Origin: Pseudobdellovibrionaceae bacterium
GTDB taxonomy: Bacteria > Bdellovibrionota > Bdellovibrionia > Bdellovibrionales > Bdellovibrionaceae
Direction of reading: 5' to 3'
Length of the DNA stretch: 64,000 nt
Assembly: GCA_022843825.1 (NCBI GenBank)
Contig: JALHMX010000009.1
Coordinates: 50,553-114,552 of the forward strand
Part shown: positions 25,540 to 34,308 of the stretch, one piece after another
Layout of the letters: every line of letters begins with the position of its first letter
Numbering within the stretch: the stretch's first letter is position 1
Program-made: the position numbers and the translations under genes
Notes under the pieces: model-generated
What the model saw: the letters and a program-made list of their open reading frames with translations, nothing else
Told to the model about the DNA's origin: nothing
Databases searched by the model: none

Positions 25540-26128
25540 TCGAGGCTTTTCTTTACTAGAGGTCACGATTGTCATCTTGATTATTGGTGGCCTATTAGCT
25601 TTTGCAGTTCCACGCTTACAATTCAATAAAGTAGACACACGTAAAGTCATTCGCGAACTTACTGTAACAGTAAAAGAAGTCCGCAATCGGGCCAGACTTT
25701 ATGGAACAACCTATCGGATTGCTTTTCGTTTAGACCCCGATCAACAAGCTTACTGGGTAGAAAAATCGAACTCTATTACGTATATTGACAAAGAGGCTCT
25801 GGAAAAAGCTCGCAACGAAGCTAAGAGCGCTTTTAGAAAAAATGATGAAGCCGTTGCTGCAGCATTTAAGCCTGACACCAGTTTTTTTAAAAAAGAAAGA
25901 AAGCTTCCGCGTGATTATTTTTTTAAGCTGGTCGAAACTGGAGCAAGTAATATGGCCTACGTAGACGGCATGGCCTACATTCATTTTTTTCCTCAGGGAT
26001 TTATCGAAGCAGCCGCCGTGCAAATTGAGGATCCTAAGAAAAATATTTGGACCGTAACCTTTAACTCACTGACCGGGCAATCAGCCATAATAACAGAAGC
26101 CAAGCTTTTAAAGGACATCGCTCAATGA
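25526..26128 (+). CDS. gspH: Minor pseudopilin GspH
   Basis: This minor pseudopilin belongs to the pseudopilus tip. No ATG is available. A GTG at 25526 gives a compact leader (METNNRG) before FSLLEVTIVILIIGGLLAFAVPRL, with Glu at +5. A GTG at 25466 would give an unusually long 27-residue leader, so I prefer 25526, which overlaps gspG by 14 bases. The GspH core shows LTVTVKEVRNRARLYGTTYRIAF and a C-terminal beta-rich half. At about 200 residues it is near family size. Start assignment is uncertain; identity is supported by gene order. Confidence 0.88.
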   Translation: METNNRGFSLLEVTIVILIIGGLLAFAVPRLQFNKVDTRKVIRELTVTVKEVRNRARLYGTTYRIAFRLDPDQQAYWVEKSNSITYIDKEALEKARNEAKSAFRKNDEAVAAAFKPDTSFFKKERKLPRDYFFKLVETGASNMAYVDGMAYIHFFPQGFIEAAAVQIEDPKKNIWTVTFNSLTGQSAIITEAKLLKDIAQ

Positions 26129-26625
26129 AATCAACGCGAGGATTTACCTTAGTTGAAGTCATTTTAGCGATTACAATTATTGCAACAGGTTTGATGGTTT
26201 TGACAAACTCGTGGAGTGGAACTTTCAATCGTTTAAGAAAAACTCAAGTGCAAGTGCAAATGGCCGCACTGCTTGAACGTAAGATTGTGGAAATAGAAAG
26301 AGAGTATAAAGGCAAACCTTTAGATTCTATTCCTGAAACCAAAGAAGATACTTTTGGCAGCGATCTTCCAGAATACTCTTGGAAAATGACCTCCCAAAAG
26401 CTAGAGCTTCCAGATATCTCTCCCATTCTTGCTGCGCAATCTGAAGGCGGAACTGCGCTTGATTTGGTTTCAATGATGAAAATGTTTACTGAACATTTAA
26501 ATAAATCCATTCGCGAAGTTAAAATAGAGGTCATTTACAAAGATATCCGAAAACCTATAAGTATCGATATCGTCATCTACATGATCGACTACGACCGTCC
26601 TCTGCCCATGCCGGGGGCTTCGTGA
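26125..26625 (+). CDS. gspI: Minor pseudopilin GspI
   Basis: This 166-residue minor pseudopilin has a very short leader (MKSTRG) and then FTLVEVILAITIIATGLMVL, with Glu at mature +5. GspI initiates the tip complex with GspJ and GspK. The AALLERKIVEIEREYKG helix after the membrane segment is typical. It overlaps gspH by four bases (ATGA) and gspJ by four bases (GTGA). Confidence 0.93.
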   Translation: MKSTRGFTLVEVILAITIIATGLMVLTNSWSGTFNRLRKTQVQVQMAALLERKIVEIEREYKGKPLDSIPETKEDTFGSDLPEYSWKMTSQKLELPDISPILAAQSEGGTALDLVSMMKMFTEHLNKSIREVKIEVIYKDIRKPISIDIVIYMIDYDRPLPMPGAS

Positions 26626-27467
26626 AAAAAGGGGTCAGAGGTTTTACGTTACTTGAGGTTGTTATTGCGATGACGATTCTTTCTTCGATGATGGTGCTGG
26701 TTGCTTTTTCCATAAGTAATGCAACCAAGTCAAAAAGAAAAGTTCAGACTGAAGTTGAAGTCGTATCTGCCCTTCGGGATGCTATGAGAATTGTTCGTAC
26801 TGATATTAATTTGGCCTACAATCACTATGATTTTGAGCAAGACATCCGAGAGCAAGCGAAAAAAAAACCGGCGACGCCACCACAACCTCCAGGGGTTGGC
26901 TTGCCGCCTCCTCCACCTCCGCCTCCCCCACCACCAAGCATAAGAACTTCTCCTGCTACTAAATTTTCAGGAAATGAGAATAGCATTAATTTTGTTACTC
27001 TTAACAATGGTCGAATGACCGCTAATGACGTACAGGCCGATTTTGTTGAGGTGGGGTATTTTCTAAAAAATTGCAAAAGTATTTATAATGACGGCGGGCG
27101 GGCTGACGTTGCACAAAACTCTCAAGGAACCAATTGTCTTTTTCGGAGATTGCAAAAAGTTATCGACAAAGATGTCACCAAGGGCGGCACTGAAACAGTG
27201 TTGCTGGAAAATGTCAGCGAATTTACTTTAAAGTATTTAGTTGAAGGCAAATTAGATTGGGTCTCAGAATGGAAAGCCGAAAAAGATAAAAATAATATTT
27301 TTCCTGATGCGGTGGAAGTCACTTTAGCTATAGAGAAAGATTTTGACGGAAAAGAAAGAAAATATTCCATTCAGTACGTCGTGCCTATACATTTACCGAA
27401 TAATGTAAAGCCCACTGGACCGACTCCCACCAATCCTCAAATCAATCCCTACGGAGTAACCCAGTGA
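26622..27467 (+). CDS. gspJ: Minor pseudopilin GspJ with polyproline insert
   Basis: This 281-residue minor pseudopilin starts at GTG (leader MKKGVRG), then FTLLEVVIAMTILSSMMVLVAFS with Glu at +5. The globular part is typical of GspJ (VSALRDAMRIVRTDINLAYNHYDF). An insert near residues 83-106 contains eleven consecutive prolines (95-105), preceded by PPQPPGVGL; this is unusual for a pseudopilin. Translation of such a run normally depends on EF-P. Overlaps with gspI and gspK are both GTGA. Confidence 0.93.
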   Translation: MKKGVRGFTLLEVVIAMTILSSMMVLVAFSISNATKSKRKVQTEVEVVSALRDAMRIVRTDINLAYNHYDFEQDIREQAKKKPATPPQPPGVGLPPPPPPPPPPPSIRTSPATKFSGNENSINFVTLNNGRMTANDVQADFVEVGYFLKNCKSIYNDGGRADVAQNSQGTNCLFRRLQKVIDKDVTKGGTETVLLENVSEFTLKYLVEGKLDWVSEWKAEKDKNNIFPDAVEVTLAIEKDFDGKERKYSIQYVVPIHLPNNVKPTGPTPTNPQINPYGVTQ

Positions 27468-28720
27468 AAAAATACTTAATGTTGTTTTTTCACCGATTGA
27501 AATACAATCCCCTATCAGATAAAAGACCCTTCTCTAAAAAAGGGGTCGCTGTTCTTATGGCTATGACCTCGCTTATTTTGATGGTCTATCTTGCCAGCGA
27601 AGTGACTAAAGACACGGCCTTAGAATATGTTGTGAATTCACAAGAAGTTAATCGTATTAAAGCGTACTATTCTGCCCGGAACAGTCTTGATGTCGCTTTA
27701 CTACGAATCAAAATTTATCAGCAAGTCGCTGGCTTACAATTGCCACCAGGACTTACGCAACAACTTGATCAACTTTGGCAGTTTCCTTTTATGTGGCCAT
27801 TGCCTATAACAGGCATGAGCACATCCGACTCTGAAAGCTCTGAGGAAAAATCTAAAGCTGCATTATTTGATGGAGAGTATGATCATACGATTTCTGACGA
27901 AGGATCCAAAATTGATATCAATGATTTAGCCTCACCGTCAAAAGTACTTCAAGAAATCACCTCTAAACAGCTCCTTAATATTTTTGAACAACAAAAGGAA
28001 GCCAATGAGGACTTTAGAGATCAATATCAAAATTACAACTTTACTGAACTGATCAATCGCATTGCTGATTGGATGACCGATGCTCCGGATAATCTGTCAA
28101 AAAATGGCGGCGATAAACGTAACTCCTTCCGCGAATTAGGTGAGGACTACCCTCCTAATCGTGGCTTTAGAACTATCGATGAATTACGTTTGATCCCAGG
28201 AATGAATGATGAATTGTTCAGGTTATTAAGTCCACAAATTACCATTTATGGAATGAAAGCCATTAATCCCAACATAGCCAATGAGAAAGTCATAAAAAGT
28301 TTAGACGTTGGTATGACAGACGAAGCCGTAAAAGCAGTAATAGAGCGACGAGAGGACCCTGACAAGGGCGGACCGTTTAGAGGCGAAGGAGATGCTTGTC
28401 GAAATGAGTTTAAAAGTTTTGTAGAAAGTTATGGCTCACGTATGTCAGAAGAATTTGATAAAATTCCTTTCAACTGTACTAAGGTAATTAATTTCAGAAT
28501 TGAAGCCCATGGAAAATCGAGCGGCGGAAAAGGGGCCGTTCGAAAAAAAATTACCGCTGTAGTTATGGATATAAAACAAACTGCAGCCGCTATTAAATCA
28601 GCTGTAGATAAAGAAAATACCCAAGGCGCAGGCGTAGCCCCTGGATCTAAGCCCAGTACGCCAACTAAAGAACCTCTTCCCAAAGGCAGACCTCGCATTG
28701 TATACTGGTCAGAGATATAA
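27464..28720 (+). CDS. gspK: Minor pseudopilin GspK
   Basis: GspK caps the pseudopilus tip. The 418-residue protein starts at GTG with a long basic leader. The prepilin-like site is KKG/VAVLMAMTSLILMVYLA, with G27 as the last leader residue; Glu +5 is absent, as is usual for GspK. The two SAM-like regions show ADWMTDAPDN, FRTIDELRLIPGMNDELFRLLSPQITIYG and INPNIANEKVI. The C-terminus has a Pro/Lys-rich tail. A 25-base gap with GAAGGGG follows before gspL. Confidence 0.92.
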   Translation: MKKYLMLFFHRLKYNPLSDKRPFSKKGVAVLMAMTSLILMVYLASEVTKDTALEYVVNSQEVNRIKAYYSARNSLDVALLRIKIYQQVAGLQLPPGLTQQLDQLWQFPFMWPLPITGMSTSDSESSEEKSKAALFDGEYDHTISDEGSKIDINDLASPSKVLQEITSKQLLNIFEQQKEANEDFRDQYQNYNFTELINRIADWMTDAPDNLSKNGGDKRNSFRELGEDYPPNRGFRTIDELRLIPGMNDELFRLLSPQITIYGMKAINPNIANEKVIKSLDVGMTDEAVKAVIERREDPDKGGPFRGEGDACRNEFKSFVESYGSRMSEEFDKIPFNCTKVINFRIEAHGKSSGGKGAVRKKITAVVMDIKQTAAAIKSAVDKENTQGAGVAPGSKPSTPTKEPLPKGRPRIVYWSEI

Positions 28721-28745
28721 CGTAAGCGACAAGTGAAGGGGCAAC

Positions 28746-30440
28746 ATGAAGGCTATTGGTATTGATCTTGGCGAAGATTCAGTAAAAGTAGTTGAACTGC
28801 ATCAAAGCAAGCGAATCGTCCAAATCCTATCCGTTTTCGAAAAAAAACTGACCCCTCTAGGCACTGCTCATGATAAAGAGTTGGAAAGTATTGAGTTTAT
28901 ACGTCAGCTTTTTAGTCGTACCGACGCCTCCACCACCACATTTGTAATGGCTGTTCGACAAGATAAAGCTACGGTGAGAAAGAAAATGTTCCCTTTCTCT
29001 GATCGGATCAAAATTCAAAAAAGCTTGCCTTTTGAAATGGAAGAAGACATTCCATTCGATACCGAAAATTGCATTTTCGACTTTAAAACAATTCAATATG
29101 TGGGTAATTCATGCGAAACATTGTCGGTGGCCGTACCTAAAGTCCACATTGAAAAAATAATTTCTTTAGCTAAAGATTTTGGAATTAATCTTAAAGTTGT
29201 CAGCCTTGAAGGTTTTGCTTTTGCTAATCTTATTGAAGATTGGTGGAGTACCCCGCCAGTCGCCCCCTATAGCTTACTAAGTCTGGATGAAGCCAACGAA
29301 AATAAATCTCAAGCAAAAAAACCTGCTGATGTTTTTCTAAACATAGGACACAAGAAAACTTTACTTTGTGCTCGAGTGAATGGCCGGGTGGTTTTTATAC
29401 GAAGTCTAATGTGGGGTGCAGATCTTATTATTCAACAGATTGCAGCGCGAAATCAAATGCCCTACATCGAGGCCCAGCGTTATTTGCAGACAGAAGCCAC
29501 GTTACATCTTACTAAAAATAATCAGAAATTTGATGCCTCAAACATAACGCTACTGATAGAAAAATCTTTGCGTGATCTGGTGCGCGACTTACAGATGTCA
29601 TTCCTAGAAATTGAAAGCGAACTCAACGCGACTATTTCAGAAGTGTATTTTACTGGTGGATTCAGCCAACTTCCCCACTTAGGAGCATATCTGACTCAAC
29701 AGCTAGAAGTAGCTTGTAATCCAGTCAATCTACTGGCCAATAATTCCTTAATTGCTGAAGGTGTTGATTTGCAAAACCATCAAGCTGCTGCACGGTTCTC
29801 CATAGCTGTAGGTGTGGCTATTGAGGCTTTTAAGAAGCCCAAAAATCCTGCGCTGCAACTTCTAAAAGGTGAATTCCTTAGTCAAAGTGGCTTTATAAAA
29901 AATCTTTGGCAAGATTGGGGTAAGGTTGTCCAAACAGCAGGAGCAGCTCTGATTATCCTTTTCGTATGGACACACCTTAGAGAGTCCTTTTCAACTCAAT
30001 TAAATGAAAAAACCACTGAAGCCTTAGAAACCCAGGCGCGTTCTGTGGCTAAATTGCCGCGACGTCAAGCTAACGAACGTGGAGTAAAAAAATATATTAG
30101 TGACCGTAAAAAGCAAAGTCTTGAAATGAACGCATTAAGCCAGTTTGCAGAAATGAATTCCGCCTTAGATATACTTAGAAAAATAAGTGAAGCGGCTCCA
30201 GGAAAAGAACAGTCCAAAATTGATGTAACTCAGCTTAGCGTAGTGGACAATCAGGTTAAAATTTCCGGCTATGCAAACTCTCCGCGTGAAGTCACATTGT
30301 TGAGTACAAAATTATCTAGCTTATCTATAAATAATAAAGTGACCGAGGATCCTACCACTCTTGGTGTTATGCCAAATCGAGTGGCTTTTAGCTTAAGCTT
30401 CAATACGGAACGTGGTGTTACAGGCGGAGTTACAAAATGA
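28746..30440 (+). CDS. gspL: GspL, PilM-like actin-fold platform protein
   Basis: GspL recruits GspE to the membrane and pairs with GspM. The 564-residue protein begins MKAIGIDLGEDSVKVVEL, a PilM-like actin-fold phosphate loop, with FTGGFSQLPHLGAYL as the second actin-like block (near 296-310). A transmembrane segment follows near 395-412 (AGAALIILFVWTHL). The periplasmic part has a coiled-coil-like stretch and a ferredoxin-like domain (IDVTQLSVVDNQVKISGYA). It is longer than enterobacterial GspL (about 400 residues) and looks like a PilM plus PilN fusion, as seen in other delta-proteobacterial groups. Confidence 0.88.
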   Translation: MKAIGIDLGEDSVKVVELHQSKRIVQILSVFEKKLTPLGTAHDKELESIEFIRQLFSRTDASTTTFVMAVRQDKATVRKKMFPFSDRIKIQKSLPFEMEEDIPFDTENCIFDFKTIQYVGNSCETLSVAVPKVHIEKIISLAKDFGINLKVVSLEGFAFANLIEDWWSTPPVAPYSLLSLDEANENKSQAKKPADVFLNIGHKKTLLCARVNGRVVFIRSLMWGADLIIQQIAARNQMPYIEAQRYLQTEATLHLTKNNQKFDASNITLLIEKSLRDLVRDLQMSFLEIESELNATISEVYFTGGFSQLPHLGAYLTQQLEVACNPVNLLANNSLIAEGVDLQNHQAAARFSIAVGVAIEAFKKPKNPALQLLKGEFLSQSGFIKNLWQDWGKVVQTAGAALIILFVWTHLRESFSTQLNEKTTEALETQARSVAKLPRRQANERGVKKYISDRKKQSLEMNALSQFAEMNSALDILRKISEAAPGKEQSKIDVTQLSVVDNQVKISGYANSPREVTLLSTKLSSLSINNKVTEDPTTLGVMPNRVAFSLSFNTERGVTGGVTK

Positions 30441-31120
30441 GTCGCTTACAAGAAATCCAAGAGCAGTTTAAACAAAAAGGTATAGAGTACTGGGATAAAT
30501 TTAAAGAAACAGAACTTTATCAAAAACTCGATGATAAATACGAATCACTTTCTCCACGCGGTCAAAAAATTACACGTTACGCCTCAGCAATAGTGGTTAT
30601 ATTAATCTTAGTTTCTTATCCTTTAAGCCAATTGGAGACTTCAAAAACTTTGATTGCTGAGTTTGAAACAAAACGACAACTTATCAGAGATCTTTTTAAA
30701 ATTAATCGTGACTCAAGCACAAAGATAACCCTACCGTTGCCTCCGAGTGATTTAACCTCGCAAGTTAGATCGACACTGATGTCGGCCCAATTACTTCCGG
30801 AGCAAATCATTGCTGTCTCACCAATTGAGCCCGATGGAAATCTTATCCCTCGCCACTTGGTTGGCTCAGCGGTCGCAGTTCAGTTATCTAAGCTTAACAT
30901 TCGACAAACAGTAGATATCGGAACACAACTAGCGAATATTTCGGGATCAGTTAAAGTTAAAGATTTGTTGATGAGTGCCAGCTCAGACAAAGCAGGATAT
31001 TTTGACGTTACTTATAAATTATATTCACTTAATGTGCCTCAGCCTATTGTAGAGAGCGTTGAACCCGAGCCTACAGTTAGAGGTCGGAATAACCGCGACG
31101 ATAACGAGACGACCGAATGA
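30437..31120 (+). CDS. gspM: GspM-like type II secretion protein
   Basis: This 227-residue bitopic protein has a basic cytoplasmic N-terminus (Gln/Lys-rich), one transmembrane segment near 46-63 (ASAIVVILILVSYPLSQL), then a coiled coil and a periplasmic ferredoxin-like domain (SAVAVQLSKLNIRQTVDIGTQLANI). GspM sequence is weakly conserved; the call rests on topology, size and position between gspL and gspN. It overlaps both neighbours by ATGA. Confidence 0.82.
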   Translation: MSRLQEIQEQFKQKGIEYWDKFKETELYQKLDDKYESLSPRGQKITRYASAIVVILILVSYPLSQLETSKTLIAEFETKRQLIRDLFKINRDSSTKITLPLPPSDLTSQVRSTLMSAQLLPEQIIAVSPIEPDGNLIPRHLVGSAVAVQLSKLNIRQTVDIGTQLANISGSVKVKDLLMSASSDKAGYFDVTYKLYSLNVPQPIVESVEPEPTVRGRNNRDDNETTE

Positions 31121-32064
31121 ATCATATAATTTTATTTTTCAGATTTTTAAAAAATCATTTTGGTAAAATTATATTAACCGCTCTGTTCTGCGCACTATTT
31201 GTAGTACTCTTATTTCCATTTGGCGATTTGAGTGATTATATCTCTTCAGAAGTATCAGCAAGAACGAATAATCAAGTTTATTTGCAGTTTGACGAGCTCC
31301 ATCTTAATCCTTTTTCGCCGTCCCTCACTATGGAGAATGTGCTTATTGAAACTCCTCAAATAGATGGGCTTAAGGTTAAGCAATTGACTGCCGCTCCTTC
31401 AATTATGGCCCTCATCTCTCAGACGATAGGTGGAAAAATTACAGCAGAAGGCATATGGTCAGGTGACGCCTATGTTAAAGTTTCTTCGCTTTCAGGTAAA
31501 TCGCAAATTGAGGCGGCTTTAAGTAAGATTTCTCTGAACGATCTGCGTACGGCCTTAAAATTACCTCTGCCGATCTCAGGTCAGTTAAATTTAAATACTT
31601 CTGCAGCAGTTGATTTATCTTTTGCCGAACAACCTGATGGGGAACTTACCGCCCAGATTCAAAAGTTCGAGTTAGCAGCGGCTAATATTATGCTTGCTGA
31701 TTTGGGCAATTTGAGTGTGCCAGAGATCAAGTTTTCAAATGTGGATTTAAAATCAAAATTTCAAGCTGGAAAACTCATCATCGAAAATCTAAAGCTGGGC
31801 TCAGCTTCCGATGACTTATCAGGCTCTATAAAAGGCGATGTCAGCTTCGTTATTCGCAATCTCAACGGACAAATATTACCTTTTATGAGCGGTTACAACC
31901 TTTCTATAGATCTAACGGCTAAGCCTGCATTTAAAGATCGAGCATCATTTTTCCTCAGTTTCATAGATCAATATCAATCTGCTGATGCCAATGGCACAAG
32001 GTACCGTTTTAAACTGGTTTCCTTAAATCCAAATCTTCCTCCACAGTTTTCGCCCATTCAGTAA
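31117..32064 (+). CDS. gspN: GspN-like type II secretion protein
   Basis: The 315-residue protein has one N-terminal membrane anchor (IILTALFCALFVVLLFPF, about 17-34) followed by a long beta-rich periplasmic part. Its features (YLQFDELHLNPFSPSLTMENVLIETP; LKSKFQAGKLIIENLKLGS; LSGSIKGDVSF) resemble the AsmA/GspN lipid-transfer-like fold. It is the last gene of the gsp operon, and no clear terminator follows before the ssb promoter region. GspN is often missing from T2SS clusters, so its retention here is of note. Confidence 0.88.
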   Translation: MNHIILFFRFLKNHFGKIILTALFCALFVVLLFPFGDLSDYISSEVSARTNNQVYLQFDELHLNPFSPSLTMENVLIETPQIDGLKVKQLTAAPSIMALISQTIGGKITAEGIWSGDAYVKVSSLSGKSQIEAALSKISLNDLRTALKLPLPISGQLNLNTSAAVDLSFAEQPDGELTAQIQKFELAAANIMLADLGNLSVPEIKFSNVDLKSKFQAGKLIIENLKLGSASDDLSGSIKGDVSFVIRNLNGQILPFMSGYNLSIDLTAKPAFKDRASFFLSFIDQYQSADANGTRYRFKLVSLNPNLPPQFSPIQ

Positions 32065-32216
32065 TTCGGAGTTTTTTCCGGCCATCGAAAAATAAATCCT
32101 TTCTGAGCGCAATGAGCCATAATAAATCTTGCCCTAAGTTTGCTTAATGATATCGCAAATCAGAAGTCCTGATTGACTCGTTCAACAGGTAAAAGGAAAA
32201 CATAGGAGGAGGGAAT

Positions 32217-32669
32217 ATGGCCGGAATTAATAAAGTTATTATCGTAGGTCGCCTGGGACAAGATCCCGAAATGAAGGCTGTTGGTCAGGGTTCAACAGTA
32301 ACACGTTTAAACGTTGCTACCAGTGAGAACTGGACAGATAAAAACGGACAAAAACAAGAGCGCACCGAATGGCACAGAATTACTGTATGGGGTAAACTGG
32401 CTGAGCTTTGTGGTAAGTATTTAGCTAAAGGTCGCCAAGTTTATATTGAAGGTAAGCTGCAAACACGATCGTGGGAAGATAACGGTCAAAAGAAATACGC
32501 TACTGATATCGTGGCTTCTACCGTTCAATTTTTAGGAGCAGGAACTGGCGCTGGAGCTTCTGCAACTGATACCTCTGCAGGGATGAATCAGTCATCAGGA
32601 ACTGATTTTAATTTTTCTGATTTTGGACCAGAGCCAAGCTTCAATCAAAGCGAAGATATCCCCTTTTAG
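32217..32669 (+). CDS. ssb: Single-stranded DNA-binding protein
   Basis: SSB coats ssDNA in replication and repair. The 150-residue protein has the OB-fold core ([66 protein letters not shown]) to about residue 110. A flexible Gly/Ala/Ser linker leads to the acidic tip SEDIPF that recruits partner proteins. AGGAGGAGGG precedes the ATG. A terminator follows. It has its own upstream region of about 150 bases and is probably monocistronic. Confidence 0.97.
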   Translation: MAGINKVIIVGRLGQDPEMKAVGQGSTVTRLNVATSENWTDKNGQKQERTEWHRITVWGKLAELCGKYLAKGRQVYIEGKLQTRSWEDNGQKKYATDIVASTVQFLGAGTGAGASATDTSAGMNQSSGTDFNFSDFGPEPSFNQSEDIPF

Positions 32670-32699
32670 GATTTAAATTTGCAATTTGTTTCGTAAACC

Positions 32700-32733
32700 A
32701 AGGCCTAAGTTCCTACTTAGGCCTTTTCTTTTA
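32700..32733 (+). terminator. Intrinsic terminator after ssb
   Basis: AAGGCCTAAGT (32700-32710), a TCCT loop and ACTTAGGCCTT (32715-32725) form a perfect 11-bp stem followed by TTCTTTTATT. It ends the ssb transcript. Confidence 0.9.
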
Positions 32734-32758
32734 TTCAAATTCACGTCAGACTATTTAC

Positions 32759-33076
32759 ATGCACCAACTCATACTCACCACTATTTTAATAACTTTCGGG
32801 TTAGGGCTTTCGTCGTGTACAGTATATCGCTCCCCGGAGCGTCATGACTTTGAAAATGAATATCCTCAGTACAAGTCTGAAAACATAACCACACAACTTC
32901 GACTTATCAGTTGCTCTAAGGAATCTGTAGCTTCCTACGCCTCATCGTCCCGGATAGTTTACGCGGAACCTGCACAGTTTGTTTTATCTGAACATATTAT
33001 AAATCACAGCTTAGTTTTAGAATCTTATAACTTAAAAGGAGATTTTTGCATCTATGAAGACTCAACTTATAACTAA
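32759..33076 (+). CDS. Small lipoprotein of unknown function
   Basis: This 105-residue protein has a lipoprotein signal (GLGLSSC, C20). The mature part holds two further cysteines (in LISCSKES and GDFCIYED) that may pair in the periplasm. No family is recognised and the ribosome site is weak. Its 3' end overlaps the next gene by 23 bases, so the two are probably cotranscribed. Confidence 0.65.
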   Translation: MHQLILTTILITFGLGLSSCTVYRSPERHDFENEYPQYKSENITTQLRLISCSKESVASYASSSRIVYAEPAQFVLSEHIINHSLVLESYNLKGDFCIYEDSTYN

Positions 33077-33959
33077 ATTTTTATTCTGTTCTATTTTTAT
33101 ATTTTCTTGTTTGGCTTTTTTACCATCAACTGAAGCAGCTACGGTTAAACAAGTTAAAGGTAAAAGTGTATTATTACAATTAGATGGGGAACAGTTAAAA
33201 GTTGGAGATCAGCTTTTCGGAGTAAATAGCGAAAGTAAAAAAACGTCTATAATACAAATAACTAAAATTCAAAAAGATAAGGCCCTTGGCCGAATTCTAA
33301 AAGGAAAGCCTACAGTTAATGATACAACTGAATTGCGCACCGCTGGCGCCGCAGCGAGCACAGGCAGCAAAAGCGCCGCTCAACCACCTGCACGGTTTAT
33401 TCGTCAAGATATGATTAAAGTCGGCCTGAATTTTAAAATGACCAGTGACACCATCGTTTCAGAGCAAGAGGATAGCTTTTTTATTAAAGAAGAAGTTTCT
33501 ATGTCAGGAACAAATATGGGTGTGGTTGCGACCTTAGATTATCCTTTATATCCTTGGTTAACCTTGCGTGGCTACGGCGGCTATGAAATGTATAAGGTCA
33601 CGGGCACCGCCCTTAGGCTTTCCTGCGCCACCAAATCTTCGACGGATTGTAACGTCGATATCAATTATTTATCACTGGGTGGAGTTTTACGGTTCAACTA
33701 TATGTTATCGAGCTTTCAATTGTGGGCGGGACTTGGAGCATCTATCCGGCATCCAATCAGTAAGAAATCCACTGCCCTTAAAGAAGAAAATATTGCTTTA
33801 GCGAATAGTGCATTAGTCGCTTTTGGCGCTGATTACCACTTAAGTAATAAGTATTTTATACCAGCCAGTGTGGAATACCATTACTCATTTAATACTTCAG
33901 AGAGTGTTCCAAAAATTGATCAGTTAGCTTTGCTGATTGGTTTTGGAATGATGTTCTAA
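33054..33959 (+). CDS. Outer-membrane protein with N-terminal SH3-like segment and C-terminal barrel
   Basis: This 301-residue protein has a signal peptide (ending near STEAA, residue 28). A short beta-rich domain follows (VKQVKGKSVLLQLDGEQLKVGDQLF, about 30-90), like the flagellar-assembly/SH3-type repeats found before some barrels. An Ala/Ser/Gly-rich linker (about 95-112) leads to a barrel-like region (MIKVGLNFKMTS; TLRGYGGYEMYKV; LGGVLRFNYML; LWAGLGASI; IPASVEYHYSFNT; LALLIGFGMMF) with terminal Phe. AAAAGGAGA lies upstream of the ATG. Function is unknown. Seven bases separate it from the DUF486 gene. Confidence 0.8.
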   Translation: MKTQLITKFLFCSIFIFSCLAFLPSTEAATVKQVKGKSVLLQLDGEQLKVGDQLFGVNSESKKTSIIQITKIQKDKALGRILKGKPTVNDTTELRTAGAAASTGSKSAAQPPARFIRQDMIKVGLNFKMTSDTIVSEQEDSFFIKEEVSMSGTNMGVVATLDYPLYPWLTLRGYGGYEMYKVTGTALRLSCATKSSTDCNVDINYLSLGGVLRFNYMLSSFQLWAGLGASIRHPISKKSTALKEENIALANSALVAFGADYHLSNKYFIPASVEYHYSFNTSESVPKIDQLALLIGFGMMF

Positions 33960-33966
33960 TGAAAAT

Positions 33967-34308
33967 ATGACTTCTTATTTTCAGCCGATACTTTTATTAT
34001 TTATTTCTAATATTTTTATGACTTTTGCATGGTATGGACATCTAAAGTCTATGCCCTCCAAACCAATAATCATGGTTATTTTTATCAGCTGGGGTATAGC
34101 TTTTTTTGAATACTGCTTTATGGTTCCGGCCAATCGCATGGGTGCAGAAGTCTATTCATTGCCGCAACTTAAAATTATTCAAGAAGTGATCACTATGGTC
34201 GTATTTAGCTTGTTTATGGTCTTCTACATGAGACAAGAGCTTAAATGGGATTATCTCTGGGCCGCCTTATGTTTAGTGGGCGCTGTATATTTTATTTTTA
34301 GAAAATAA
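33967..34308 (+). CDS. DUF486 (DMT-like) small membrane protein
   Basis: This 113-residue integral membrane protein has about four spans. The family's characteristic sequence is present: IFMTFAWYGHLK (17-28), WGIAFFEYCFMVPANRMG (42-59) and LKIIQEVITMVVFSLFMVFY (68-87). It resembles half of a drug/metabolite transporter but its substrate is not known. It probably belongs to the transcript of the preceding barrel gene, and abuts the convergent BtpA-like gene with no spacer. Confidence 0.9.
   Translation: MTSYFQPILLLFISNIFMTFAWYGHLKSMPSKPIIMVIFISWGIAFFEYCFMVPANRMGAEVYSLPQLKIIQEVITMVVFSLFMVFYMRQELKWDYLWAALCLVGAVYFIFRK

Noticed and set aside
32160..32175. Short inverted repeat ATCAG-AAGTC-CTGAT upstream of ssb as an SOS operator
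   Set aside because: It does not match any LexA box I know, and five-base arms are common by chance.
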